From the NCBI GenBank assembly GCA_031268525.1, contig JAIRXA010000085.1, forward strand, positions 1 through 34,759: 34,759 nucleotides of DNA. The letters run 5' to 3'. Below the pieces are notes generated by a model that worked only from the letters and a program-made list of their open reading frames with translations, was not told the DNA's origin and ran no database searches. Of the stretch, positions 8,118 through 15,690 are shown piece by piece. This stretch comes from Coriobacteriales bacterium. Lineage in GTDB: Bacteria; Actinomycetota; Coriobacteriia; Coriobacteriales; UBA8131. Numbering within the stretch: the first letter of the stretch is position 1; every line of letters begins with the position of its first letter. Made by a program: the position numbers and the translations under genes.

Positions 8118-8159
8118 GTATGTGGGGCATGGGGACGTTTTCTCTTGCCTCACATACCC
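8118..8159. other. Inverted repeat in the gatC upstream spacer
   Basis: ggtatgtg (8118-8125) and cacatacc (8152-8159) form an 8-bp perfect stem around a 26-nt loop, downstream of the DUF5050 gene and upstream of gatC. It could serve as a weak terminator for the former. No T-tract is seen. Confidence 0.3.
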
Positions 8160-8184
8160 CCGGAAGTGTCGACAGGCAGAGAGT

Positions 8185-9099
8185 CTAATCACTATAGAAA
8201 TGGTCGAAATCCACCCGCTGCCGCTCAGTCCCGTCGGTACGGATCTTGTAAAGGCTCCCGAGATCATCCCAGTTTGTGTAATATACCCAGTCGCCAACTA
8301 CGTTGATGAAGTCGCTATTGTCATCATTGAGCTTTATGCGCTCGGTCCCGTCGGTACGGATCTTGTAAAGGCCGTCATCTTCCTCGTTTCTGTAATATAC
8401 CCAGTCGCCAACTACGTTGATGAAGTTGCTACCCTCATCGTTGAGCTTTGTGCGCTCGGTACCATCGGTACGGATCTTGTAAAGGCTGCTATCATCATCC
8501 TCGTTTCTGTAATACACCCAGTCGCCAACTACGTTGATGCTGCTACTATCGTCACTGTTGAGCTTTGTGCGCTCGGTCCCGTCGGTACGGATCTTGTAAA
8601 GGCTCCAGCCATCACCAAAGTTTCTGTAATACACCCAGTCGCCAACTACGTTGATGTACGCGCTACCCCCATCGCTCAGCTTTGTGCGCTCGGTCCCATC
8701 GGTACGGATCTTGTAAAGGCTGCTATCATCATCCTCGTTTCTGTAATATACCCAGTCGTCGCTTTGGGCGACCATGCCAAGGTTTGTGAGATTTCCCACG
8801 GTGTTGCCTGCCTTGACGGCACCATCCAAAACACTGAAAAAGACAGTAAGGGCGATTGCCCCCATCAACAAGACAGCAGCGACTGCAGCACCGATGATGA
8901 TCGGTGTGCGTCGAGACTTTTTTGCCGGAGGTCCCTGCGCACGAGCGGACACCACAGGTTGCGGCATAACGGGAGGGAGCAACGTCTGTGTCGGTACCTG
9001 CCCTGACGGTGCAGGTACCGCAGGCCCAACCGGCGTTCCGCATCCGGCGCAGAAGCGCGCGCCGTTCTCAAGCGGTAAAGCACACCTGGTGCAGTACAT
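8185..9099 (-). CDS. Zinc-ribbon membrane protein with five DUF5050-type repeats
   Basis: A 304-residue protein. Residues 3-20 form a zinc ribbon (CTRC...CAGC). A Pro/Ala-rich linker follows, then a transmembrane helix at about residues 67-90 (IIIGAAVAAVLLMGAIALTVFF). The outer part has five near-identical repeats of 38-39 residues with the core DWVYYRN-x-SLYKIRTDGTER. This is the pattern of DUF5050, whose repeats form beta-propeller-like blades. The layout predicts a cytoplasmic zinc ribbon and a surface repeat domain, perhaps for ligand or surface binding. Such proteins are common in gut Actinobacteria and Firmicutes; their role is unknown. The ATG at 9099 is preceded by AGAGGGGAT. The nearly identical repeats suggest recent tandem duplication. 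Confidence 0.85.
   Translation of the reverse strand: MYCTRCALPLENGARFCAGCGTPVGPAVPAPSGQVPTQTLLPPVMPQPVVSARAQGPPAKKSRRTPIIIGAAVAAVLLMGAIALTVFFSVLDGAVKAGNTVGNLTNLGMVAQSDDWVYYRNEDDDSSLYKIRTDGTERTKLSDGGSAYINVVGDWVYYRNFGDGWSLYKIRTDGTERTKLNSDDSSSINVVGDWVYYRNEDDDSSLYKIRTDGTERTKLNDEGSNFINVVGDWVYYRNEEDDGLYKIRTDGTERIKLNDDNSDFINVVGDWVYYTNWDDLGSLYKIRTDGTERQRVDFDHFYSD
8210..8765. repeat. 117-nt tandem repeats within the DUF5050 gene
   Basis: The core gtacggatcttgtaaagg starts at 8237, 8354, 8468, 8585 and 8702, giving spacings of 117, 114, 117 and 117 nt. The second core, cccagtcgccaactacgttgatg, repeats with the same period. Each unit encodes one 38-39 residue blade, and copy number may vary between strains. 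Confidence 0.92.
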
Positions 9100-9265
9100 C
9101 GCTATCCCCTCTCTTCGGCAGTCGTAGGCTCGTTGGAACCTGTAGCTATCTCCGGACTCGGACTATGCGAACTGCCGCCCGATAATCATACAGCTTTACT
9201 CATGTTAGCAAACCTCGGCTGCGTATGCATTTCATAGTCTTCTGATGAAATAGGCCATTAAAAGT

Positions 9266-9958
9266 ATGGGACATTGCGAACACGGATTGTCCGGCAGATG
9301 TGCTACGGCGGGTACAGACTGCTATCAGAGCGGTGCTGTGCTTTCAAAAGCGAATATGACACTCGCCGATTTTAACCGCATAGCCGAACAATGCGTAGGA
9401 CGGGTAAACCAGTTCGCCCTCGGCGGCAGAGGCGACCCCGATTTGCACGAGAACTTTGAGCAGGTATTGAAGATGTGCCGCGACAACAACATCGTCCCGA
9501 ACTACACCACATCCGGTTACAGGCTTTCTGATTCGGCGATAGCGGCAAGCAAGAAATACTGCGGAGCTGTGGCGGTCAGTTGGTATCGCACCGAATACAC
9601 CATCAACGCGATAGAACGGTTTTTGTCCGCCGACGTGAAGACCAACATCAGCTGCTACATAGATTCCGAGATGAGCATGTCGCCGTGCAGTTTCGACCGA
9701 AGCGGAAAGTATGCTGTTTCATTGAAAGACACGACTATAGCCGAAGTGTGGCAATCACCGCAGTTTGAGTGTTTCCGTGAGCATTTGCGAAACGCCTGCC
9801 CCCAATGCGAAAGCCGAAGTCTGTGTATGGGCGGCTGCCCGATTGTGCCGGAGATAGTATTGTGTGCAAATCATCCCCACCAGAACAAGCTGGCGATGCA
9901 CTGTGGGCAAGGTAGAAGTGGCGAGGTAGACGTGGCGTCTGAACCTGCCAAATTTTAG
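9266..9958 (+). pseudogene. Radical SAM/SPASM protein remnant
   Basis: A 230-residue open frame that looks like a decayed gene. The C-terminus is a SPASM domain with a Cys pattern for an auxiliary Fe-S cluster: MSPCSFD, then NACPQCESRSLCMGGCP. The middle (GGRGDPDLHENFEQVLKMCRDNNIVPNYTTSGY, AVSWYRTEYTINAIERF) matches a radical SAM barrel. Two things look wrong. The protein starts abruptly at GHCEHGLSG with an in-frame stop four codons before the ATG and no ribosome site. At about residue 127 (VKTNI to SCYIDSEM, near 9646) the sequence jumps from the barrel to the SPASM region, and I estimate roughly 100 residues are missing. An intact protein would be about 340 residues. It may still be expressed, but a working radical SAM enzyme is unlikely. 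Confidence 0.7.
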
Positions 9959-10000
9959 TGCTCATCGTCTCGTTCATCGTACGGCTCATCGACGTTGGCA

Positions 10001-11164
10001 TCACAAGGCCCTCCCCTGAGATGCAACTATCAGTCCATCAGCACTGTGGCCAGGGAATTCGAGGCCCTCATTGCTCATCAATCCGATCAGTTTTTCCAAT
10101 CGCGAGAAGATGCGGTGACTGGCCCTCAGGCGCTTGTCAACAAACTCTTGCCTGAGTGCTCGCTGCCCCGCGCGGGAAGGATTCATTACTTGAAGCAGCA
10201 TGGCCTCAACGTCAGCTTTCTCCAAAAGTATGATCTCCATGCTTTCCCTAACGCTGTTGAGGATTGAAACGCTACTCTGCGAGTCGCTCAACATCCTCAT
10301 TTGCCTCGACAGATACAGGCAGCGTCTTGTCAGCTCATTAAGGTCGACCATCGCTTTTGTGGACCATCGGGAAAAGTAATCCCGCTCATCGTACGGCTCA
10401 CTCAGCAGACTACAGTGCATGAGCTGAAGGGCTCTCTCAATCCATTTGTGATGCGAAGCCAAAAGAGCTGAGATGAGCTGCGTTTCTTTCACAACATCAA
10501 GCGAGTTCATCGCAACATGAAGCTGATAGTATTCAGCGAACTCTCCGGTAATGGCCGCTCTCCCAGAGGACTCCTCAAACACCCCGCCAGGCAGGAAATA
10601 CCATTTCTCCCAGTATGGCGGTATCCAGAAGCAGGTGCATTTTGACTGCTCGCTACAAAAGTGCAGCAGGTGACGGGATTGTTCCACAGAGGGTTGCAGA
10701 GCCTCGACAATCTCATCCGTCAGTCTCTCAATGCGCTCAAGCCTTATCTCCCTGACCTCGGCTTTCCTCGATCTACGCGTTTCTGCGTAGCGACAATATC
10801 TGGAAAAGGAACGCGTCCACGGAGCAACTGGCAAGCCAAGTGCGTGCAGGGATTCTCTTCTGACCAGTTCCGCTTCGGCCTCATCTGGGATACGTTGATA
10901 CGAGTTGGCATGAAGCTGCGAATGAGCGTATTCGTGTATCAGAATACCCAGAAGCTCCAGTGAGCAGCGCCTGTAACGCAGAAGGATCAAGGGCACGTCC
11001 TCTCTTGGACGAAAGCAACCCAGAGTCGACGAGCCAGTCTTCTTGTCCTTCGGAGCCTCTCCATTGAAATACGCCTTGATGCCGAAGTGCTCCTCCAGCG
11101 GTGCGATGTACAGCCGCCGGAATTCAGCGCGGGGCATGCTCCCGGTGGCAGGATATTCTTTCAT
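10001..11164 (-). CDS. Putative HExxH zinc peptidase (ImmA/IrrE-like motif)
   Basis: A 387-residue protein. Residues 70-100 read LELLGILIHEYAHSQLHANSYQRIPDEAEAE: an HExxH motif (His77, Glu78, His81) with acidic candidates for the third zinc ligand at Glu95-Glu99, the arrangement seen in ImmA/IrrE-type (DUF955) metallopeptidases. The remaining ~280 residues are mostly helical, have no domain I recognise and contain scattered cysteines (CTCFW). It is the last gene of the TerY-P operon. The ATG at 11164 overlaps the DUF6273 stop as ATGA, with GGGGA upstream. ImmA-like peptidases often cleave repressors or anti-toxins in mobile elements; whether that holds here is inference. Confidence 0.7.
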   Translation of the reverse strand: MKEYPATGSMPRAEFRRLYIAPLEEHFGIKAYFNGEAPKDKKTGSSTLGCFRPREDVPLILLRYRRCSLELLGILIHEYAHSQLHANSYQRIPDEAEAELVRRESLHALGLPVAPWTRSFSRYCRYAETRRSRKAEVREIRLERIERLTDEIVEALQPSVEQSRHLLHFCSEQSKCTCFWIPPYWEKWYFLPGGVFEESSGRAAITGEFAEYYQLHVAMNSLDVVKETQLISALLASHHKWIERALQLMHCSLLSEPYDERDYFSRWSTKAMVDLNELTRRCLYLSRQMRMLSDSQSSVSILNSVRESMEIILLEKADVEAMLLQVMNPSRAGQRALRQEFVDKRLRASHRIFSRLEKLIGLMSNEGLEFPGHSADGLIVASQGRAL

Positions 11165-11811
11165 AGCACCATCCCCTGTGTGATCTTGTCAACCGTGCCG
11201 TCGAGCGAGTACCTCAGTTCATACTTTTCGGCTTCAGAGATACTGAGGAGGAATAGCTTATCGGTAGTCGGCTCGCAGCCTGCAACTCCATATTCAGCGT
11301 TACCGTCATTTACGAAGGTTGAGGAGGCAATGATTGATTTCTCGTTAAAAGCAAAGCTTCCATCTATAAAGTCAGTGTTGAGCCATCTTCGCAGACTGCA
11401 GTCACTCCATGAGGCGTCTTCGATAGTATCATTATACTGACGGCTGCTGACATAATCTTGGGTAATAATGAGAGCTTTGCCTTCCCTGATGTCTAAAACT
11501 AACCAGTTATGTCCACCAAATCCAGATACAACTTCGCCTATAGATAGACCAGTAGGTATCCCAAGCACTTCTGAGTTTGTTGTTGATACGAGTGATGTTC
11601 CAGAAAAAGAACCTACTACATTCTCTTCCTGCTGTTCTGTGCCCAACGCGCTCCTCAGTAAAGCAACAGTGATTGCTACGGCTGCAAAAATCCCTATAAA
11701 AACGAGGATACGCCTGGCGTGAGAGTGTGCGGGTTTTGTCCTTGAGTGATTGCCACTGGCGGTTCTTTTGGTTCTGCTCTGTATGTCTGGTTTTACTTTG
11801 CCGTAAGCCAT
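11161..11811 (-). CDS. Single-pass membrane protein with a partial DUF6273 domain
   Basis: A 216-residue protein. A Lys/Arg-rich N-terminus is followed by one transmembrane helix at about residues 35-57 (ILVFIGIFAAVAITVALL). The outer part has the DUF6273 signature: WLVLDIREGKALIITQDYVSSRQYN, then WSDCSLRRWLNTDFIDGSFAFNEK. DUF6273 domains normally run on to a WWLRSPG-like motif; here the protein stops soon after TTDKLFLLSISEAEKYEL. The C-terminal half of the domain is therefore absent, and the stop overlaps the peptidase ATG by 4 nt. This could be a genuine short variant or a gene trimmed when the operon was assembled. It is preceded by a long stem-loop. Confidence 0.75.
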   Translation of the reverse strand: MAYGKVKPDIQSRTKRTASGNHSRTKPAHSHARRILVFIGIFAAVAITVALLRSALGTEQQEENVVGSFSGTSLVSTTNSEVLGIPTGLSIGEVVSGFGGHNWLVLDIREGKALIITQDYVSSRQYNDTIEDASWSDCSLRRWLNTDFIDGSFAFNEKSIIASSTFVNDGNAEYGVAGCEPTTDKLFLLSISEAEKYELRYSLDGTVDKITQGMVL

Positions 11812-11895
11812 TGCCGTCCATTATCCTCTCGTCACGTTGGCATTGAGTCTTTACATAACTAGAGCCACAGCGTTGTCCATAGGTGCCACATGAGA

Positions 11896-11941
11896 GAGCT
11901 GCGAGGGACACCCTTATTGAGCAGGATGTCCCTCTCAGCTC
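11896..11941. terminator. Strong stem-loop between micro-ORF and DUF6273 gene
   Basis: gagctgcgagggaca (11896-11910) pairs with tgtccctctcagctc (11927-11941): a 15-bp stem with one mismatch and a 16-nt loop, starting 9 nt after the stop of the 30-residue zinc-ribbon gene. In the leftward direction no clear T-tract follows, so it may be a partial terminator, attenuator or RNA-stabilising element separating the front of the operon from the last two genes. Confidence 0.5.
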
Positions 11942-11949
11942 ATTCCCGC

Positions 11950-12042
11950 CTATACTGCTTCTCCGCAGCTCGGACATTCCTCGACACAACCCGCCTTGTC
12001 ATCGAACGTATAGCCGCAATGCGGGCATCTTACCTTTGCCAT
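11950..12042 (-). CDS. 30-residue zinc-ribbon microprotein
   Basis: A tiny ORF with a strong ribosome site (GGGAGG, spacing 7) before ATG at 12042. The product begins MAKVRCPHCGYTFDD and ends with CPSCGEAV: two CxxC knuckles (Cys6/Cys9 and Cys23/Cys26) that would bind one zinc like a rubredoxin-type ribbon. An extra Cys is at residue 19. It sits between the CxxCxGxG microprotein and the stem-loop in the TerY-P operon. Function is unknown; the start, length and Cys pairs all support a real gene. Confidence 0.8.
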   Translation of the reverse strand: MAKVRCPHCGYTFDDKAGCVEECPSCGEAV

Positions 12043-12086
12043 GAACTCACCTCCCTCGTAATCATCACCTTTCCAATGCCTGCCGC

Positions 12087-12236
12087 CTATCGCTCGCGGC
12101 CGGTTCCCTTGCATCGCGGGCACTTACCGCTACCACTACAACCGCCGCACGGGCTGTTGAGATGAGTCCGCCCTGATCCCTTGCAACCCTGGCACTTACC
12201 TGACCCGCCGCATACCCAGCACTTCTCCTTAGACAT
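12087..12236 (-). CDS. 49-residue DnaJ-type CxxCxGxG zinc-finger microprotein
   Basis: The product has four CxxC-type motifs: CWVCGGSG, CQGCKGSG, CGGCSGSG and CPRCKGTG. This is the zinc-finger repeat of DnaJ without any J domain, in principle enough for two zinc ions. The ATG at 12236 has GGGAGG 6 nt upstream and overlaps the end of the preceding 55-residue ORF by 8 nt. Free-standing copies of this module usually act as small adaptors; here it could scaffold the kinase or peptidase, which is inference. Confidence 0.8.
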   Translation of the reverse strand: MSKEKCWVCGGSGKCQGCKGSGRTHLNSPCGGCSGSGKCPRCKGTGRER

Positions 12237-12396
12237 AACACACCTCCCTTCTTCTGGTCGTAGCCGTCAGAATGTCAAGCATGTGGTCGTACCAATAGTC
12301 TCCAGGCACCTTCTCAGTTTCCTGTATAGGCTCCTGCAGGAGAAACGCTTGATGGTTACGCCTGGGGATGTCGTACCTGTTGCTGTGTTCAGTCAT
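12229..12396 (-). CDS. 55-residue hypothetical protein
   Basis: A short ORF beginning MTEHSNRYDIPRRNHQAF with GAAGGAG just upstream of the ATG at 12396. An open frame extends to 12519, but the inner ATG has the ribosome site. The product is hydrophilic, with a GDYWYDHMLDILTATTRRR helix near the end. Its stop overlaps the start of the next gene by 8 nt, which supports translation. I do not recognise the family. Confidence 0.6.
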   Translation of the reverse strand: MTEHSNRYDIPRRNHQAFLLQEPIQETEKVPGDYWYDHMLDILTATTRRREVCYV

Positions 12397-12496
12397 AGCT
12401 CCTTCTTTCTTCTGGGTGTATCTGACATCAATCATTAAACACGGCTGTAGCGAGGGGCCGGAATTCGTAATTACCGCATCCGAGAGCGCCGGGGCA

Positions 12497-13066
12497 TCAA
12501 TACAAGCTCCCGAGCACAAGAACAGAGACAGCTACAGAGACAGAGATCTTCAACAGCTTGCCAAGAAAGCACAGCGTAATAAAGCGCCAGAAACTCACCT
12601 TTAAGTAGCCCGAGGCAAACCCCACGATGTCGAAGAGAGGCAGAGGAATAGCTGCCATGGTAAAGATCACCCGTTGTCTCCCGCCCTTTAGCAGGTCGAT
12701 GAGCTTGCATAACACCTTGTTCTTGGGGGTCTCGATTTGCTTTACGTTTCTGCCAGCCATCCCCGCTAGGTAGCCCATCGTTTCGCCAAGCGTGCTTCCG
12801 GCTGCGCCCATCAGGGCTACGGCAACCGGGTTGAGGAAGGTTGCTGCGCTCATAACGACAGCAAGGCTGGGCGCAGGGGCAAATACTGTGGCATTACACA
12901 GAAAGCAAAGGGTTAATACACCGAAATAGCCCAAGCCTTCGAAGTAGGTCAGCCTATCTTGAAAGACATACGCGAGCACGGACCCAGCGACAATCAATAC
13001 GATGAACGCAATGTTGGCCGCAAGGAGCCATGGGTTTTTCCTGGGATTACCGGTAGCAACATCCAT
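12497..13066 (-). CDS. VTT-domain (DedA/YqaA-like) membrane protein
   Basis: A 189-residue integral membrane protein with about four to five hydrophobic helices. It has the VTT/SNARE-associated hallmark GAAGSTLGETMGYLAGMAGR (about residues 87-106), the E/GxxxGY re-entrant-loop motif, and a second conserved segment FTMAAIPLPLFDIVGFASGYLKVSFWRF, where the family usually has an FxRxxPxxxxxxxxxAG pattern; here the Arg is replaced. Families with this domain include lipid scramblases and undecaprenyl-phosphate flippases. The start at 13066 is 1 nt after the kinase stop, so it belongs to the TerY-P operon. A membrane partner for the kinase is a reasonable guess. Confidence 0.82.
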   Translation of the reverse strand: MDVATGNPRKNPWLLAANIAFIVLIVAGSVLAYVFQDRLTYFEGLGYFGVLTLCFLCNATVFAPAPSLAVVMSAATFLNPVAVALMGAAGSTLGETMGYLAGMAGRNVKQIETPKNKVLCKLIDLLKGGRQRVIFTMAAIPLPLFDIVGFASGYLKVSFWRFITLCFLGKLLKISVSVAVSVLVLGSLY

Positions 13067-13067
13067 G

Positions 13068-14708
13068 TCAGCCGCCGGACAGCACGCCGATAAGAATCGC
13101 CAAGATGACGACTATGCCGGCTATCATCACGGCGGCCGAGATAACCAACGCAAGCAGCAGCACTACAACCGCAGATGCAAAGGGGGCAACTACCGTCAGG
13201 AGCCCTGAGAGCCCGTAGTCCCTTAGCGCAGGCGGTCTTTGAGCGTATGCCAGTCCATATACAACTGGCAGGAGAAAGCAGGCAACGACCGACAGTATGG
13301 CGTAAACCGTTGTTGCCACAGGATCGGCAATACTCTTTCCCATAATGCCAATGAAAAGTTGGCGGACTACTGGCACAAAGTACAACGATGACAACACCGC
13401 CACTAAAAGGGAGCCGCCCATGGTGATACCCCAATATGCCTCCGGCCTTTCCCACCAGTCGGTTATCAGTGCTGGATTTTCCGCTTGCATGTTCTGTCTG
13501 GCAACCCGCCACAGCGAGCGTGGAGACTTAAGCAAAGATGGCCTGGCAACAACACCGCTGAAAGCGGTAGGGGTTGCAACCGTCGTCTTGTTTGTGGCTT
13601 GGTTTGCCGCAGGGTTTGGGGCGTGCAGGTTAATAGGTGGCTTGGGGATGAAGCTGCTAGCCTTGCTCTTGTGTCTCTTAAGCGCCGCGCAATGAGGGCA
13701 GCTGTTCAGGCCGTTGAAATAGTAATGATGCTTGTCTTTGCTGCACTGAACCCGGCAGGACTTCATGCTTCGTCCGAGCGCTTCGTGCCAGTCCGTGGCA
13801 TTAGGGCGCAGGGAGGGACTGCCGTAGCCTTTATCGAACGCAAGCGTGAACAACCTTGCTATGTCCGGATGAGTTTCACTCAGGCTGGGGGTGCGGGCAG
13901 CGAGTGGTTTGTATCCCGCTTTGAAACAGTATTCGTTGCGCTCGACGGAGTCGTTTGCCTTGCCAGGAGCGACTGATGATAGGCGCTTGCCTACCTGTAG
14001 GCCATTAAAGGGTGGTGTTCCGTTCATGGTGAGCAGGAAAATGTGCTCTGCCAGCGCAAATACATCGGTCTCTTTGGTGAAGGAGCTACCGGTTTTCCGG
14101 AACAGCTCCCCATACCCTCCTTTAAGCCCTTTGACCCTTGCCAGCAGTTCAGGCGCTACGAATCCGTCGTAGGCGACGGGGCAGGGGTAGGTGTGCCCTG
14201 TGGCATGGTCGGTGAACTGGAAAGAGTTGGTGTCCAGTATCGCCACCTCGCAGGTCTTGGGATTGACCCTGATATTATTGGGATTAAAGTCTCCAATCAC
14301 ATATTCGCTCGCATGCAGTCCAGCCACAGTGATGGCGATGTTGCGGCAGATTGTCAACCTGTAACGTAGGTCCAACGCCGCATACTTGTTGGGCGGATAG
14401 GGATGCAGCTCATTTATATCCACCCCTGATGCGAACTCCTTCATGGAAAAGCCTGCAAAGGAGCCGTTCTGGTGGTAAAACAGCTCCTGTGGCCAGGCCA
14501 AATGCTTAAGTATGCTTCCCGACGGCGGGCGTGTGATCATGTACCGAATCTTAGATTCGAGATCCGGTGCGAGGCTCTGTGGCTTGAATACTTTGGCAAG
14601 TACACCGCTCTGGCCCTTGATGCGGTGTATACAGGCCTCGCCTTCGCTGGCTATAGGTGGCTCAACAAGTTCGCATCTGCCTGAGCCGTTCTGGCTGAAC
14701 ACATGCAT
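13068..14708 (-). CDS. Membrane-anchored Ser/Thr kinase with zinc ribbon (YegI/TerY-P type)
   Basis: A 546-residue kinase of the COG4248/YegI type. A plausible ATP lysine is at Lys39 (VLAKVFKP). The catalytic loop is GDFNPNNI (Asp140, Asn145), and the DFG equivalent is LDTNSF (Asp159). The catalytic residues are intact although the classic HRD and DFG wording is changed. After the kinase domain comes a zinc ribbon (Cys318, Cys322, Cys337, Cys340), then a Pro/Thr linker (about 350-390), then three to four membrane helices between about 427 and 542. A kinase with a trailing zinc ribbon beside a TerY-type VWA protein and a PP2C phosphatase is the TerY-P triad. GGGAGGT precedes the ATG. Membrane anchoring of this member is a notable variation. 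Confidence 0.88.
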   Translation of the reverse strand: MHVFSQNGSGRCELVEPPIASEGEACIHRIKGQSGVLAKVFKPQSLAPDLESKIRYMITRPPSGSILKHLAWPQELFYHQNGSFAGFSMKEFASGVDINELHPYPPNKYAALDLRYRLTICRNIAITVAGLHASEYVIGDFNPNNIRVNPKTCEVAILDTNSFQFTDHATGHTYPCPVAYDGFVAPELLARVKGLKGGYGELFRKTGSSFTKETDVFALAEHIFLLTMNGTPPFNGLQVGKRLSSVAPGKANDSVERNEYCFKAGYKPLAARTPSLSETHPDIARLFTLAFDKGYGSPSLRPNATDWHEALGRSMKSCRVQCSKDKHHYYFNGLNSCPHCAALKRHKSKASSFIPKPPINLHAPNPAANQATNKTTVATPTAFSGVVARPSLLKSPRSLWRVARQNMQAENPALITDWWERPEAYWGITMGGSLLVAVLSSLYFVPVVRQLFIGIMGKSIADPVATTVYAILSVVACFLLPVVYGLAYAQRPPALRDYGLSGLLTVVAPFASAVVVLLLALVISAAVMIAGIVVILAILIGVLSGG

Positions 14709-14726
14709 CTCGTACCTCCCGGGCCG

Positions 14727-15680
14727 TTACTCATGCGACTCAGGGTCTTCCAAGACCTGTGCCGCATCTTTGTTTTCATTGGGTAAGCTTGTTGGATGTG
14801 ATCCTGAATCGGTGCCTGTGACATCAGCATCATTCCAGCTCGGATACAGCTCGCAATCGTGCTTACGGTGCCACTCGCTCACCAGCCTCTTCCAGTCGGG
14901 TTCCCTGTAGTACGCATCCTCAAGACAGGTTGCCCTCGCGTCACCTACGATAACCACTACGGTTACGTCATCGTTGTTGGTTGCCTCGTCGGGCACCTGC
15001 TCGATAGAGCGTTTCACCCGGATGTTTCCCTCTTTGTTGGTGATGTTCAGCTTGTCAGCGGGGTAGTCTAAGAGGAAGCGTAGCGGTGGGATGTAAAGTC
15101 CGTCGCTGAAATCTTCAAGCAGCGGATTACAGACAAAGCCCAGAAAACCGTCGCTGGTCAGGAGAACCGATGACACCGGCTTTGGGTGTTTGCCAAAGAC
15201 CCACCAATCCTCGCCAAAGCTCAATGGGTATACACGCCCGTACTCGTCGTTTTGCTCTTCGGTGACCTTGGCATAGTGACCGTCTGCTTGCAGGGCGATG
15301 ATGCCACTGTCGCCAGACTGGCCGAAGTACAGGTCTTTGCCGATAAGCACGGCAGTGGCGAGGGTCGTGTCGCAGTCGCGTAGGTCGTATCCGCGCACTC
15401 TGGCAAGAAGTTCCACGGCTTCCCTGGCGCAACAATAGGCATCCTTGAGGGACTTGAACATCATCTCGATACTCGGCGTAGAGCCTTTGAGGTGCTCTGC
15501 CAGGAACACCATCGTTACAAATGAAGCCAGCTTCGACGCTTCGTCGGAGTGCGCCGCACTTCCCAGACCGTCGGCAACCACCCCAATGGCGATCCCATCA
15601 TCTGTAACGAACTCAGCGAGGCTGTCCTGGCATACGGGGTGGGAAGGACCGCCTTTGATCGCCTTGAATATGCGTGGCAT
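14727..15680 (-). CDS. PP2C-family Ser/Thr phosphatase
   Basis: A 317-residue phosphatase with PP2C metal-binding motifs in order: VCQDS near the N-terminus, VADGLGSAAHSDEAS (Asp37), CDTTLATAVL, GQSGDSGIIAL, TSDGFLGF and NNDDVTVVVI. It is expected to remove phosphate from targets of the neighbouring kinase, in the cytoplasm; there is no signal or membrane segment. The ATG at 15680 has AGGAGG 7 nt upstream and is 10 nt after the TerY stop; an in-frame start at 15725 would run into the TerY gene. The last ~35 residues are acidic and low-complexity. Confidence 0.92.
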   Translation of the reverse strand: MPRIFKAIKGGPSHPVCQDSLAEFVTDDGIAIGVVADGLGSAAHSDEASKLASFVTMVFLAEHLKGSTPSIEMMFKSLKDAYCCAREAVELLARVRGYDLRDCDTTLATAVLIGKDLYFGQSGDSGIIALQADGHYAKVTEEQNDEYGRVYPLSFGEDWWVFGKHPKPVSSVLLTSDGFLGFVCNPLLEDFSDGLYIPPLRFLLDYPADKLNITNKEGNIRVKRSIEQVPDEATNNDDVTVVVIVGDARATCLEDAYYREPDWKRLVSEWHRKHDCELYPSWNDADVTGTDSGSHPTSLPNENKDAAQVLEDPESHE

Positions 15681-15690
15681 AGGAGCCCTC

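Noticed and set aside
8210..8765. CRISPR-like periodic repeats
   Set aside because: The period is 117 nt, spacers are not unique, and the repeats encode protein blades; no cas genes are present.
8086..9006. Plus-strand open frame with repeating VGTDLVKA units
   Set aside because: It mirrors the DUF5050 repeats on the other strand; the minus frame has zinc ribbon, membrane helix and known repeat signature.
12229..12519. 96-codon version of the 55-residue ORF
   Set aside because: The upstream part overlaps the VTT gene end and lacks a ribosome site; the inner ATG has GAAGGAG.
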